Shown in pieces: positions 1 through 8,862 of a DNA stretch of 64,000 nucleotides; positions within the stretch are counted from its first letter, which is position 1, and the number at the start of each line of letters is the position of its first letter. The notes under the pieces are model-generated. The model worked only from the letters and a program-made list of their open reading frames with translations. It did no database searches and had not been told where the DNA came from. A program made the translations under genes and the position numbers. The stretch comes from CAZAPG01 sp964486935 (GTDB lineage Bacteria; Chloroflexota; Anaerolineae; 4572-78; J111). The stretch spans positions 1-64,000 of the forward strand of contig CAZAPG010000036.1 of the NCBI GenBank assembly GCA_964486935.1, given 5' to 3'.

Positions 1-572
1 ATAAATTGCCCGCCCTGGCTTTGGGCCGCCTCCATAATATTGTGGGTAGCCAGTTGGGGGTCATTAACGTAGCCGGAGCCGGGGGTAAAAATAGCGCCGG
101 GCAACCCCGCGCCGGTTTCTTCCCAAAAAACGTCGCCATCTTCGGGCCGTTTGGTGGGGAAGTACTCTTTGGTGGAGTAGATAGGCATTCGCTTTTGCAG
201 GGTTTCGGCGTCCCACTCTTCGTGCTCAACGCCAATCTCCCGGTAAAGCTCCAGGATTTTGGGCCATTTGTGCCCCTGCGATTTGAGCAGAATGGTGCCG
301 CAGTTGACAAATTTGGCCATGCCGCGCTCATCTATTACGCCCAGCCAATTTTCGTAATTGGCCCAATACTTAAAGCCCTCGTAGGCCAGCGCCACCCCAT
401 CCCAGGTGGAGTAGTGCGCCCGCACAATGGCGCAGGAGTTGATGGTTGAGCCGGCCCCGGCGTTATTGTTTTTGTCGATGTTCAAGGTTTTGTAGCCCCG
501 TTTGGCCAGTTCAAACGCGGTTGAACAGCCAATCACCCCGGCGCCAATGATAATCACATCCGCTTGTTGCAT
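1..572 (-). CDS. FAD-dependent amine oxidoreductase (DAO family), truncated by window edge
   Basis: Only the N-terminal 190 or so residues are present; the gene runs off the left end. The protein opens with a classic dinucleotide-binding motif (VIIIGAGVIGCSTAFELAKRG, residues about 6-26, GxGxxG), typical of the DAO/SoxB/DadA family that oxidises secondary or tertiary amines with FAD. The start ATG has an AGAGGAG ribosome site about 9 bases upstream. It lies 45 bp downstream of soxG in the same direction and is probably the last or penultimate gene of the sarcosine oxidase operon. A dimethylglycine or other N-methyl amine oxidase role is inferred from context only; the substrate cannot be read from this fragment. 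Confidence 0.85.
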   Translation of the reverse strand, partial: MQQADVIIIGAGVIGCSTAFELAKRGYKTLNIDKNNNAGAGSTINSCAIVRAHYSTWDGVALAYEGFKYWANYENWLGVIDERGMAKFVNCGTILLKSQGHKWPKILELYREIGVEHEEWDAETLQKRMPIYSTKEYFPTKRPEDGDVFWEETGAGLPGAIFTPGSGYVNDPQLATHNIMEAAQSQGGQF

Positions 573-617
573 GGTAATGACTCCTCTCTGAACTACGTTC
601 TTTAAAATAACAAATGA

Positions 618-1196
618 CTACTGTGCTACCCCAATACCAAACTCCTGACCGGCATCCCACACAATTTCCCAGAAATAACGCCCCAGCGGGCGGTCAACGT
701 GCAGGTGGTAGACCGGCGTGCTGCCTTCGTCGCGGCGGGCAATCAGGGTGGTAATTTTGGCCGCGCTGCTCTGTTTGGCCTGCATATTGGGAAAGGCCCT
801 GTCGCGGAAATCCAGGCCGCAGATTTTGCTCAACGCTTCGGCGGCGGCGGGACCGCCCAGCTTCAGCGCGGCCCGCCCGTGGGTCAAATCGGTGGCGCGA
901 ACCTGGCTATCGCTCAAATCGGCGGCGGCAGGCAGATTAACCTCCGTGGACAGCCCAAACAGGTAAAACTCTTTGGGAGTCAGCCGGGCCAGCACCCCGC
1001 CGGTCACATCCACTATATCGCCGGGGTTGGCCGGACTGCTGCCCAACTGTTTTTGCAGCATCTGGCCCGCGTCGCCCTGTACCAGCACAATCGGCACGCC
1101 GGTCAGGTCCACCAATTTCAGATTTTCGACGTTAGTTTTTTGATTTGAATACGCTTCAACCGCAATTGGGCTGCGGAAAACGGGGGTGTAATCCAT
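618..1196 (-). CDS. soxG: Sarcosine oxidase gamma subunit
   Basis: 192 residues, the usual size of the gamma subunit of heterotetrameric sarcosine oxidase, which oxidatively demethylates sarcosine to glycine. The C-terminal part (HVDRPLGRYFWEIVWDAGQEFGIG) has the GCV_T-like fold signature of SoxG, including the R-x-x-G-RYFW-E region. No cofactor-binding residues are expected in this subunit. An AGGAG site lies about 11 bases before the ATG. It follows soxA in the same operon, separated by 72 bp that carry a short palindromic repeat. The identification is strengthened by the adjacent alpha, delta and beta subunit genes. Confidence 0.9.
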   Translation of the reverse strand: MDYTPVFRSPIAVEAYSNQKTNVENLKLVDLTGVPIVLVQGDAGQMLQKQLGSSPANPGDIVDVTGGVLARLTPKEFYLFGLSTEVNLPAAADLSDSQVRATDLTHGRAALKLGGPAAAEALSKICGLDFRDRAFPNMQAKQSSAAKITTLIARRDEGSTPVYHLHVDRPLGRYFWEIVWDAGQEFGIGVAQ

Positions 1197-1213
1197 TATA
1201 AATTATCTCCTAA

Positions 1214-1266
1214 TTTGTACGTAGGGCGTAGTTGCTCATATTACGCACCACGCACTACGCACCAGG
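1214..1266. repeat. Short GTAG/CTAC palindromic repeat between soxA and soxG
   Basis: The sequence around GTAGGGCGTAG and CACGCACTACGCAC is made of TACG/CGTA units. It matches, in inverted orientation, the spacer between soxB and the alcohol dehydrogenase gene (5824-5875), where CGTACTACGCCCTAC is read. A related fragment, GCGTAGTGCG, occurs near 33655. It behaves like a small dispersed hairpin repeat placed inside an operon. Confidence 0.5.
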
Positions 1267-1268
1267 TT

Positions 1269-4250
1269 TCAGCTTTTCAACCGCTCCCCCTCCGGGTCAT
1301 AAAACGGCAGGGGAACTACTTTGCCTGTGTGCAGTTCGCCCCGGATGCGGACGGTGAACTCGGCGCCGGGTTCAGTCTTATCCAGCGGCAGCCAGCACAG
1401 GCCAATCGATTTTTTGAGGGTGGGACTGTAGCGGGAGCTGGTCACGCGGCCAATAATTTCCAGGCCAATGGGCCATTCCGGGTTGGGCACCACAATCTGG
1501 TTGGCCTCTTCCGGCACCAAATTGGGGTCGAGCATCTCATAGCCCACCAGCCGCTGGGTGACGCCCCGTTTCTGAACGCGCACCAGCGAGGGCTTACCCA
1601 AAAAGTCGGGCTTGTCCATTTTAACCGCCCAATCCAGGTGGGCCATAAAGGGGTCGGTCAGGCCGTCGGTGTCCTGCCCCACAATAAAGTGCCCCTTTTC
1701 CAGCCGCATAATACGTTGCGCCTCCACGCCAAAGGGGATAATGTTGTGTTTTTTGCCTGCTTCCAGCAGCGTTTCCCACAGATACAGACCATAGCCGGCG
1801 GGTACGTGCATCTCGTACCCCAGTTCGCCGGTAAAGCCGATGCGCATGACGATCGCCGGCACGCCCGCCACCTTGCCTTCGCGGACGGCCATGTAGGGGA
1901 AAGCCGCGTTGCTCAGGTCGATATCGGTTAGCGGTTGCAGCATCTCGCGGGCGTGGGGGCCGGTCAGATTCATGGCGGCATAATGGTCGGTCATGTTGAC
2001 CACGCGCAGGTCAAAGTCCCAGCCGGACTGCAAGTACCACTCGATGGTTTCGTACACCGCCGACGCGCCGCCGGTGGTGGCGGTCATATACCAGCGGTCG
2101 TTGCCCAGGTTGGCCGATACGCCATCATCGGAGACAATGCCTTCCTCGTTGCACATCACCCCGTAGCGAACGCGTCCCTCGCCCAGTTTGCCCCATTTAT
2201 TGGTGTAGAGCCGTTCCAGCAATTGGGGCACATCTTTGCCGGTTAAATGGAGTTTGCCCAGCGTACCCACATCGATGATGCCCAGATGGTTGCGCGTGCC
2301 CAGCACCTCGGCCACGGGGTCGCCATAATGTTCGGGCCGCTTCCACAGGCCGGCGTTCATCATTTTGGCCCCGCGCTGCACGTGCCAGTCGTGCATCGGC
2401 GTGTATTTTACCGGCTCCATCACCCGGCCGGCCAGCGCGCCCAGCATTACCGGGCTAAAGGGCGGGCGGCTGGTAGTCGTACCCGTTTCGGGAATGCCCC
2501 AGTCGTTGGCCTCGGCGCAGAGGGCCATCGAATTGGCGCTCTCGTATTTGCCCTGGCTTGGCCCCATGCTCAGGGTGCTGTACCGTTTGAGCAGCTCCAT
2601 GCTTTTGTAGCCTTCGGCCACGGCATCGCGCACATCTTTAATGGAGACATCCTCATCAAAGCTGATAAAACTCTTTTTGCTGTCGCCCGGCACGTACACC
2701 AGCGCCGAGGTGCGCGCCGGCTCCGCCGCCTTCAGCGAGTCAACCTGTTTTGACAGGTTGGCCGGCGGGCCGCTGCCAAAGCCGGCATCGGCGGCCGCTT
2801 GCAACCCGGCCAGTTGGCCTTCCAGCAGTTCCGTTTTAACGCCGTGCGCTCCATTAACTCGCCCGGCCGCGTGAACTTTGGGCGGCAGGGTGGTGGGCAA
2901 AAATTCAGCGCGGGATTCGTTGTATTCCAGTTTGGCGTGGGCCTGAAACAGTAACCCGGTAGCCGGCGTCCAGCCAATGGACATGACCAGCAGGTCGCAG
3001 CGCACAAACTCTTTGGTGCCGGGGATAAACTGCACCCCGCCGGCCGTCAGCGGCGACTCTTTGGCCGCGGCTGATACAAACAGGCCGGTCAATTCCTTGC
3101 TGCCCTGTGCTCTGGTAATCACCGCATCGGTGCGCACGGGGATACCCGCCCCGGCCAGTTCGGCCAGCAGGTCGTTGTCAGGTTCATCGCGCAGTTCAAG
3201 CACCAGCGCCACCTGCACTCCGGCGGCGCGCAAATCGAGCGCCACCTGCAATCCATCACGGTTGGCGGAAAGAACGATCGCCCGTTTGCCCGGCGCTACA
3301 CCGTAGAGGTGCATCAACCGCTGCGCCGCCGAACCCAGGATGATGCCCGGCAGGTCGCTGTTTTCAAACACCAGCGGCTGCTCAAACGCGCCGTTGGCCA
3401 CCACCAGCGCTCTGGCCCGAATTTTCAGCAGCCGGGTTTCGTTTTGGGTTGCGCCTATCCAGCCGTGATCGTAAATGCCGAAGACATTGGTATTCAAGCC
3501 AACTTTGATGCGGGGGTGGTCTGAAACCTGCCGGGCCAGTTGGCCGGCCAGCGCAAACGCGGCCATGCCGGCGCCGTCTTTGTTTTCCACCGTGTGGCGC
3601 TCGTAGGCCAGATGGCCACCCAAAAAAGGATTTTCATCCAACAGCAGCACCTCTGCCCCGGCCTCGGCGGCGCCGAGCGCGGCGCTCATCCCTGCCGGGC
3701 CGCCGCCAACAACCAGCACATCGGCAAATTCATATTTTTTGTCAAAATAGGTATCGGGCGTATCGGTGGTTACGTAGCCCAGCCCGGCGGCATGGCGCAG
3801 CACCTTTTCATAGGTGGGCCACAGCGCCTTGGGCCGGATAAAGGTTTTATAGTAGAAACCAACCGGCAAAAAGCGCGACCCCAGCCCGGTCAGCGACATA
3901 ATATCGGCGTTGAGCGAGGGCCAGGTATTTTGCGATTCCACTTTCATGCCCGGCTCCACCCACGCCATGCTGGCGCGGACATTGGGTTCGTCATCCACCC
4001 GCACCAGGGCGTTGCTGTCGCCGCTGGTCAGGGCAAACGGGCCGCGCGGGCGGTGATATTTAAACGAGCGGCCCAGCACCCGCACTCCGGCAGCCCACAG
4101 CGCGCTGGCAATGGTGTCGCCCCGGTAGGCCGTATATTTTTTGCCGTTGAATTCAAACTCAAGCGGCTGGCTGTAATCAACCTTGTGCGAGGGATGCGCC
4201 GCCAGCCGGCCCACCGCCTCCTGAACCGCTGATTTGCTATCCATGCTCAT
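1269..4250 (-). CDS. soxA: Sarcosine oxidase alpha subunit
   Basis: 993 residues. Alpha subunit of heterotetrameric sarcosine oxidase, which binds NAD+ and, through its C-terminal GCV_T-like domain, tetrahydrofolate that accepts the one-carbon unit as methylene-THF. In order: an N-terminal ferredoxin-like Fer2_4 region without iron-sulfur cysteines (about 25-110, GDTIASALWAAG), a Rossmann domain (VVGGGPAGMSAALGAAEAG, about 180-200), a second nucleotide-binding segment, and an aminomethyltransferase-type domain from about residue 618 to the end. I start it at the ATG that overlaps the soxD stop as ATGA, which implies translational coupling. An in-frame GTG-type extension upstream to 4349 would run into soxD and is not supported. 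Confidence 0.95.
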   Translation of the reverse strand: MSMDSKSAVQEAVGRLAAHPSHKVDYSQPLEFEFNGKKYTAYRGDTIASALWAAGVRVLGRSFKYHRPRGPFALTSGDSNALVRVDDEPNVRASMAWVEPGMKVESQNTWPSLNADIMSLTGLGSRFLPVGFYYKTFIRPKALWPTYEKVLRHAAGLGYVTTDTPDTYFDKKYEFADVLVVGGGPAGMSAALGAAEAGAEVLLLDENPFLGGHLAYERHTVENKDGAGMAAFALAGQLARQVSDHPRIKVGLNTNVFGIYDHGWIGATQNETRLLKIRARALVVANGAFEQPLVFENSDLPGIILGSAAQRLMHLYGVAPGKRAIVLSANRDGLQVALDLRAAGVQVALVLELRDEPDNDLLAELAGAGIPVRTDAVITRAQGSKELTGLFVSAAAKESPLTAGGVQFIPGTKEFVRCDLLVMSIGWTPATGLLFQAHAKLEYNESRAEFLPTTLPPKVHAAGRVNGAHGVKTELLEGQLAGLQAAADAGFGSGPPANLSKQVDSLKAAEPARTSALVYVPGDSKKSFISFDEDVSIKDVRDAVAEGYKSMELLKRYSTLSMGPSQGKYESANSMALCAEANDWGIPETGTTTSRPPFSPVMLGALAGRVMEPVKYTPMHDWHVQRGAKMMNAGLWKRPEHYGDPVAEVLGTRNHLGIIDVGTLGKLHLTGKDVPQLLERLYTNKWGKLGEGRVRYGVMCNEEGIVSDDGVSANLGNDRWYMTATTGGASAVYETIEWYLQSGWDFDLRVVNMTDHYAAMNLTGPHAREMLQPLTDIDLSNAAFPYMAVREGKVAGVPAIVMRIGFTGELGYEMHVPAGYGLYLWETLLEAGKKHNIIPFGVEAQRIMRLEKGHFIVGQDTDGLTDPFMAHLDWAVKMDKPDFLGKPSLVRVQKRGVTQRLVGYEMLDPNLVPEEANQIVVPNPEWPIGLEIIGRVTSSRYSPTLKKSIGLCWLPLDKTEPGAEFTVRIRGELHTGKVVPLPFYDPEGERLKS

Positions 4251-4513
4251 TTGGCAGGCTCCCACAAATAGGTTTTCTCGACCACCTGGGTTTTGGTGTG
4301 GCGCTCGGCCAGAAACCAGAGACCGCAGCCGGCCCGGTGATACCACCATTCCTTCTGCACCCCCAGCTTGTTTTCCTTTAAATAGAGATAATCCACCCAG
4401 GCGTTATCCTGGGCCGGCGCCTCAGGGTTTTGAGGACGGCGTTTGTACTCGCCGCCAAAACGAAATTCAGCTACGTTCCGTTCGCCGCAATTGGGACAGG
4501 TTAACAGTATCAC
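4247..4513 (-). CDS. soxD: Sarcosine oxidase delta subunit (zinc protein)
   Basis: 88 residues. Small delta subunit of heterotetrameric sarcosine oxidase. All four zinc ligands of the family are visible: Cys6 and Cys9 in CPNCG, His59 and Cys63 in HRAGC. The aromatic EWWYHRAGCGLWF segment is typical. It lies 22 bp after soxB and overlaps soxA by 4 bases (ATGA). The order soxB, soxD, soxA, soxG is the classical operon order. Confidence 0.95.
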   Translation of the reverse strand: MILLTCPNCGERNVAEFRFGGEYKRRPQNPEAPAQDNAWVDYLYLKENKLGVQKEWWYHRAGCGLWFLAERHTKTQVVEKTYLWEPAK

Positions 4514-4535
4514 TGGTCAATCTCCTTAATAAACT

Positions 4536-5774
4536 CTAATGACCCACCGACGCCGCGCCTTTTTCGCCGACCAGCCGGCCATCGAAAAAGCGATTGTAAT
4601 CGAAGGCGGCAATCAAGTCGGGGGTGCGGTTGGTGGCGATGAGTTCGGCCATGCGTTTGCCGGAAACGGGGCCGGCCTTAAAGCCATAAGTGCCCCAGCC
4701 CACATCAACCACAAAACCTTCAACCGGGGTAAAGCCCATAATCGGGCTGTAGTCGGGCGTCATATCACACAGGCCGGCCCACTGGCGCAGCAGCCGCATT
4801 TTGGCCAGCGAGGGGAATAACTCCAGCACGTGGCCGGATAGCCCTTCCACAAAGCTCAGCGTGGAGTCCATCGAATAGGAGGTGAACGGGTCCACTGACG
4901 CGCCCATCACAATCTCGCCCCGGTCGCTCTGGCTCAGGTAAAAATGGAGCGTGCCGGAAACAACCACCACATCCAGAAACGGCTTGAACGACTCGGTGAC
5001 GCAGGCTTGCAGCGGCCGGGTCTCGATGGGCAGTTTGACGCCCACCATATCTGAGATGAGGGTACACCAGCCGGCGGTGGCGTTCATCACCCAGTTGGTC
5101 TTTATTGTGCCTCGATTGGTGCGCACGGCGGTCACTTTATTTTTTTCCATGTCGATGCCGGTCACTTCGGTCATCTGGTGAATGTGAACGCCCCGTTTGT
5201 CGGCGCCGTGGGCGTAACCCCACACCACCGCATCGTGCCGGATGATGCCGCCGGGCGGGTGGTAAAGCGCGCCCATCACCGGAAAGCGCGGGTGGTCGCT
5301 CACATCCATAAAAGGAACCAGCTCTTTGATTTCGGCCGGGCCAATAACCGTGCTGTTGACTCCCTGAATCTGGTTGACCTCGGCCCGCCAGCGCATGGTG
5401 CGCAGCGAGGCGTCGGTGTGGGCCAGAGTCAGGTGTCCCCGCTGGGAGAACATCACGTTAAAATCCAGCTCCTCAGACAGGTCTTCGTACAGTCTGACGC
5501 TTTCATCATAAAACAAAATACCTTCGGGTGTGAGGTAGTTGGAGCGGATAATAGCCGTATTGCGTCCGCTCCCGCCGCCGCCGATGTAGCGTTTATCCAG
5601 CACGGCCACATCGGTGATGCCGTGGTGTCTGGCCAGATAGTAGGCGGTGGCCAGCCCATGCACCCCGCCCCCAATAATCACCACATCGTAATGCTCTTTC
5701 AGCGGCTGCTCCCGCCACATCACCGGCAGGGGTTTGTGCCCGTCAAGGGCTTGCTTTAATAACTTGATTGACAT
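4536..5774 (-). CDS. soxB: Sarcosine oxidase beta subunit
   Basis: 412 residues from the chosen ATG (MSIKLLKQAL). Beta subunit carrying the flavins and the sarcosine-oxidising site. The FAD-binding motif VVIIGGGVHGLATAYYLA is at about 31-48. The family segment RHDAVVWGYA contains His180, in the position of the histidine that covalently holds FMN in known tetrameric enzymes. The C-terminal WAGLCDMTPDYSPIMG and DVGWGTYGFKAGPVSGK segments are also family-typical. An upstream in-frame start at 5822 would add 16 residues with no homology-like features, so I prefer 5774. It is followed at 22 bp by soxD. Confidence 0.95.
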   Translation of the reverse strand: MSIKLLKQALDGHKPLPVMWREQPLKEHYDVVIIGGGVHGLATAYYLARHHGITDVAVLDKRYIGGGGSGRNTAIIRSNYLTPEGILFYDESVRLYEDLSEELDFNVMFSQRGHLTLAHTDASLRTMRWRAEVNQIQGVNSTVIGPAEIKELVPFMDVSDHPRFPVMGALYHPPGGIIRHDAVVWGYAHGADKRGVHIHQMTEVTGIDMEKNKVTAVRTNRGTIKTNWVMNATAGWCTLISDMVGVKLPIETRPLQACVTESFKPFLDVVVVSGTLHFYLSQSDRGEIVMGASVDPFTSYSMDSTLSFVEGLSGHVLELFPSLAKMRLLRQWAGLCDMTPDYSPIMGFTPVEGFVVDVGWGTYGFKAGPVSGKRMAELIATNRTPDLIAAFDYNRFFDGRLVGEKGAASVGH

Positions 5775-5823
5775 TGGGCAATGCGTCCTTGTTTCATCAA
5801 AAGAGTCACTCCGGGCTAACAAT

Positions 5824-5875
5824 TGCGTAGTACGCAGGTCGTGGTGCCTAAACCCTTACGTACTACGCCCTACAT
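5824..5875. repeat. Short GTAG/CTAC palindromic repeat between adh and soxB
   Basis: GCGTAGTACGCAGG and CGTACTACGCCCTAC bracket a short spacer. Read on the other strand this aligns with the repeat at 1214-1266. The two copies lie in intergenic gaps of the same operon in opposite orientation. Confidence 0.5.
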
Positions 5876-7054
5876 TCCCCGTTTCCCCAACTCAAACGCC
5901 CGGCGATAGATTTGCTCGTAGCTTTTGACGCTCAAATCGCGGGGGTTGCCGATGGTTTGCGGGTCGGCAAAGGCCATTTGGGCCAGCCGGGGAATTTCTT
6001 CTTCTTTCAGCCCCAACTGCTGCAGGGTGGGGATTTCCACATCTTCGGTCAAACGCAGCACGGCTTCCACGGCCTTTTCAGCGGCCTGCCACAGCGTCAA
6101 TCCGCGGGTATCCTCACCCAACGCCACGGCGATACGGGCGAATTTTTCCGGCTCGCCCTGGTAGTTGTACTCCATCACCGGGCCGAGGAGACGGGCGGTA
6201 AAAGGGCCGTGCGGCACGTTGGGGTACAATCCTCCGGCAGACTGGCTCATGGCGTGGGCCGCGCCGGCGCTTTCGGTGCCGTATGAAAGGCCGCCGAGCA
6301 TGGCGGCGTGCATCATTTTGTAGCGAGCCTCGACATTGTGCCCCTGGGCAAAGGCGACCCGCAGGTAGCGGGCCACATATTCCATGGCCAGCAGGGCGGT
6401 GGAATCAGGCAAGGGTTGGGCATAGGCGCAGGTGTAGCACTCGATGGCGTGAGCCAGAGCGTCCATGCCGGTGCCGGCGGTAACAGCCGGGGGCAGACCC
6501 ACCGTCAACTCCGGGTCGAGCAGGGCCACCCAGGCGCCAATCAGCGGGGTGCCGCCCACGTTGAATTTAATTTTGCGCTCATTGTCGGTGATGACGGCCC
6601 ACAGCGTCACCTCGCTGCCGGTGCCGGCGGTTGTCGGAATACAAATCAGCGGCGGGATGCGCTGCTTGATGGGCTGCGGGCTGGCCCACTCATATTTCAA
6701 AATGGAGCCGCCGTTGCTCGCCACTACCCCAATGGCTTTGGCCGTGTCCATCGAACTGCCGCCCCCCAGACCAATCAGCCCGTCACAGCCTTCGCGCCGG
6801 TAGAGGGCCGCGCCGTCATCCACCAGTTCGATGGGCGGGTTGGGGGCAACCTGGTCAAAAGTTACATAGTTCAGGTTGGCAAGTTTCAGGGGCGTGGCGG
6901 CTTCTTCCAACAGCCCGGCCTGCACAATGCCGGGATCGGTTACAATGAGGGGGCGTTTCAGCCCCAGTGCTTTTACCTCATCAGTCAGGGTTTTGATGGC
7001 GCCCAAACCGTGTTTCATAACGGTGGGGATGGAAAAACTGCGAACGTTGGTCAT
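5870..7054 (-). CDS. Iron-containing alcohol dehydrogenase
   Basis: 394 residues, full length for the type III (Fe-ADH/maleylacetate reductase) family of NAD(P)-dependent oxidoreductases. The cofactor loop is GGGSSMDTAKAIG (97-109). The four expected metal ligands are all visible: Asp198 and His202 in GTGMDALAHAIE, His267 in GAAHAMSQ and His282 in NVPHG. AGGAGG lies just before the ATG. It sits between the MttB-family gene and soxB in the same direction. A role in handling a one-carbon or methylated-amine intermediate (for example formaldehyde) is inference; the substrate cannot be told from the sequence. Confidence 0.9.
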   Translation of the reverse strand: MTNVRSFSIPTVMKHGLGAIKTLTDEVKALGLKRPLIVTDPGIVQAGLLEEAATPLKLANLNYVTFDQVAPNPPIELVDDGAALYRREGCDGLIGLGGGSSMDTAKAIGVVASNGGSILKYEWASPQPIKQRIPPLICIPTTAGTGSEVTLWAVITDNERKIKFNVGGTPLIGAWVALLDPELTVGLPPAVTAGTGMDALAHAIECYTCAYAQPLPDSTALLAMEYVARYLRVAFAQGHNVEARYKMMHAAMLGGLSYGTESAGAAHAMSQSAGGLYPNVPHGPFTARLLGPVMEYNYQGEPEKFARIAVALGEDTRGLTLWQAAEKAVEAVLRLTEDVEIPTLQQLGLKEEEIPRLAQMAFADPQTIGNPRDLSVKSYEQIYRRAFELGKRGM

Positions 7055-7077
7055 ACTCCTCCTAAATATGATAACTG

Positions 7078-7272
7078 GTAAATAGTAATTAGTAATTCCT
7101 AGAACTAATGTAACTGCTCAGAAGTACACAGAGTTACGCAGAGGGAGCGCAAAGACTCACAGAGAAAGGACGAAACATTGTAAAAATCTCCGCGAAACTC
7201 TGTGGTTTCTCCGTGACCCTCTGTGTTCCAATGGTTAGCTTCAGTAGTTACCAACTAATTACCAATTACTAA
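7078..7272. repeat. Palindromic intergenic element with nested inverted repeats
   Basis: The 195 bp between the mttB-like gene and adh hold an outer inverted repeat (TAATTAGTAATT near 7083-7096 against AATTACTAATTA near 7263-7275) and an inner one (TACACAGAG near 7123-7131 against CTCTGTGTT near 7220-7228), with further CACAGAG/CTCTGTG units inside. There is no open reading frame. This looks like a non-autonomous repeat or a strong mRNA secondary structure inside the operon. Confidence 0.5.
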
Positions 7273-8826
7273 TTACCGCTTCCACTCGCTGCGAGGTTTG
7301 CCGCCTCGTATTTCGGCGCGGCGCTGCTCGGCAAAGGCGTTCAACTCTTCGGCGATGGCTTCGTCCAGGGGCGGGGCTTCGTACTGCTTGAGCATCCGTT
7401 TCCAGACGGCGTTGGCGCGGCGGTAGGTATCGTGGCTGCCTTCTTCTTCCCACTTTTCGTAGTTATCCATATTGAAGACGCGGTGCTGGTAAAACGCGGT
7501 TTCGTAGTGGCGCATGGTGTGGGCTGCGCCTAAAAAGTGGTTGCCCGGCCCCACCTCGGCGAAGGCGTCCCAGGCAAAATCCTCGTCGGTCAGGCCGATG
7601 CCGTTCACATAGCGGGCCAGCATGCCGCACATCTCCAAATCCAGCACAAATTTCTCGTACCCGGCTATCAGGCCGCCTTCCAGCCAGCCGGCGGCGTGCA
7701 GCACAAAATTGGTGCCGGCCTGAACCGTGGGCCACATGGTTCCGGCGGACTCGTAGCCGGCCTGGGCATCGGGGATGCGCGAGGCGGTGAAGTTGCCGCC
7801 GGAGCGATAGGGCAGGTTGTAATGGCGGGCCATCTGCGCGCCGGCGTACAGCGCCAGCGCATTTTCGGGCGTGCCAAAGCAGGGCGCGCCGCTTCGCATG
7901 TCGATATTGGCCAGGAATGAGCCGTAAATACAGGGCGTGCCGGGGTTGAGCATTTGGGCGTAGCAGATGCCAAAGAGGGCTTCGGCGTTTTGCTGGGCCA
8001 GGGTAGCGGCCATGGTGCTGGGCGACATGGCTCCGGCGATGATGAACGGCGTAACGATGACTGCCTGCCCGGCGCGGGCGTAAACCTCCAGCGCGCCGAA
8101 CATGCGGTCATCAAAGCGCAGCGGGCTGGAGGCGTTAATCAGGCCGATGACGGCCGGGGCTTCCCGGATGGTTTCCCGGCCAAAGATAATCTCGGCCATG
8201 GTCACGCTGTCGCGGGCGTTATCGGCGTGGGTGACGCTGCCCATAAAGGCTTTATCATTAAGGGTGATGTGGGCCAGCAGCATATCGAGGTGACGCTCTT
8301 TCACCTCGATGTCGTTGGGTTCAACCAGCGTGCCGCCGGCGTGATGCAAATCCGGGGCCATGTAAGTCAGCCGCGCAAAATTACGAAAATCCTCGATGGT
8401 GGCCTGACGGCGGCCCCGGTCATAGTCAATTACAAAAGGCGGGCCGTAGACCGGCGCGAAAATGGTGTTGCGGCCGCCGATAGTCAGATTATTGGCGGGA
8501 TTGCGGGCCAGTTGGGTAAAGGTAGCGGGTGCCTGTTGCACAAAATGCAGGAGAGTCGCCTCATCAATCCAGACCATTTCGCCTTCTACTTTGGCCCCGT
8601 TCTGTTTGAAGGTTTCCAGGGCGGGAGGATAATCAATAATCAACATGCCTGTTTCCGTTAACAGGCGCATCGAGGCGCGGTGGATAGTATTGACGCCCTC
8701 CGGGGAGAGCACTTCGGTAAGGGGTAATTTGTTGACCAGGGGATTAATTGGGCCGGTTTGCAATGCGCCGCGCCTGCCTTCGCGGCGCTGTTCCCGGCGT
8801 CGAGAGCGATTTTCACGTCCACTCAT
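7273..8826 (-). CDS. MttB-family methyltransferase without pyrrolysine
   Basis: 517 residues, full length for the trimethylamine methyltransferase (MttB) superfamily, whose members transfer a methyl group from a methylated amine to a corrinoid protein. The basic N-terminus (RENRSRRREQRREGRRG) and the segment LNPGTPCIYGSFLANIDMRS are family-typical. The frame is read through without an in-frame TAG, so this belongs to the non-pyrrolysine branch, which includes the glycine betaine methyltransferase MtgB. No corrinoid protein or MtgA gene is in the window. It lies 36 bp after the flavodoxin/pentapeptide gene and ahead of adh and sox genes, which supports a betaine-type substrate, but this is inference. 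Confidence 0.88.
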   Translation of the reverse strand: MSGRENRSRRREQRREGRRGALQTGPINPLVNKLPLTEVLSPEGVNTIHRASMRLLTETGMLIIDYPPALETFKQNGAKVEGEMVWIDEATLLHFVQQAPATFTQLARNPANNLTIGGRNTIFAPVYGPPFVIDYDRGRRQATIEDFRNFARLTYMAPDLHHAGGTLVEPNDIEVKERHLDMLLAHITLNDKAFMGSVTHADNARDSVTMAEIIFGRETIREAPAVIGLINASSPLRFDDRMFGALEVYARAGQAVIVTPFIIAGAMSPSTMAATLAQQNAEALFGICYAQMLNPGTPCIYGSFLANIDMRSGAPCFGTPENALALYAGAQMARHYNLPYRSGGNFTASRIPDAQAGYESAGTMWPTVQAGTNFVLHAAGWLEGGLIAGYEKFVLDLEMCGMLARYVNGIGLTDEDFAWDAFAEVGPGNHFLGAAHTMRHYETAFYQHRVFNMDNYEKWEEEGSHDTYRRANAVWKRMLKQYEAPPLDEAIAEELNAFAEQRRAEIRGGKPRSEWKR

Positions 8827-8862
8827 GACTTTTAACTCCGTTGTTCTGTAAGTTGAGCAGCG

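Noticed and set aside
3900..4349. Extended SoxA start at 4349
   Set aside because: The extra 33 residues overlap soxD out of frame and lack homology-like features; the ATGA overlap at 4250 is the natural start.
7273..8826. Pyrrolysine in the MttB-family gene
   Set aside because: The frame contains no in-frame TAG, so it belongs to the non-pyrrolysine branch.
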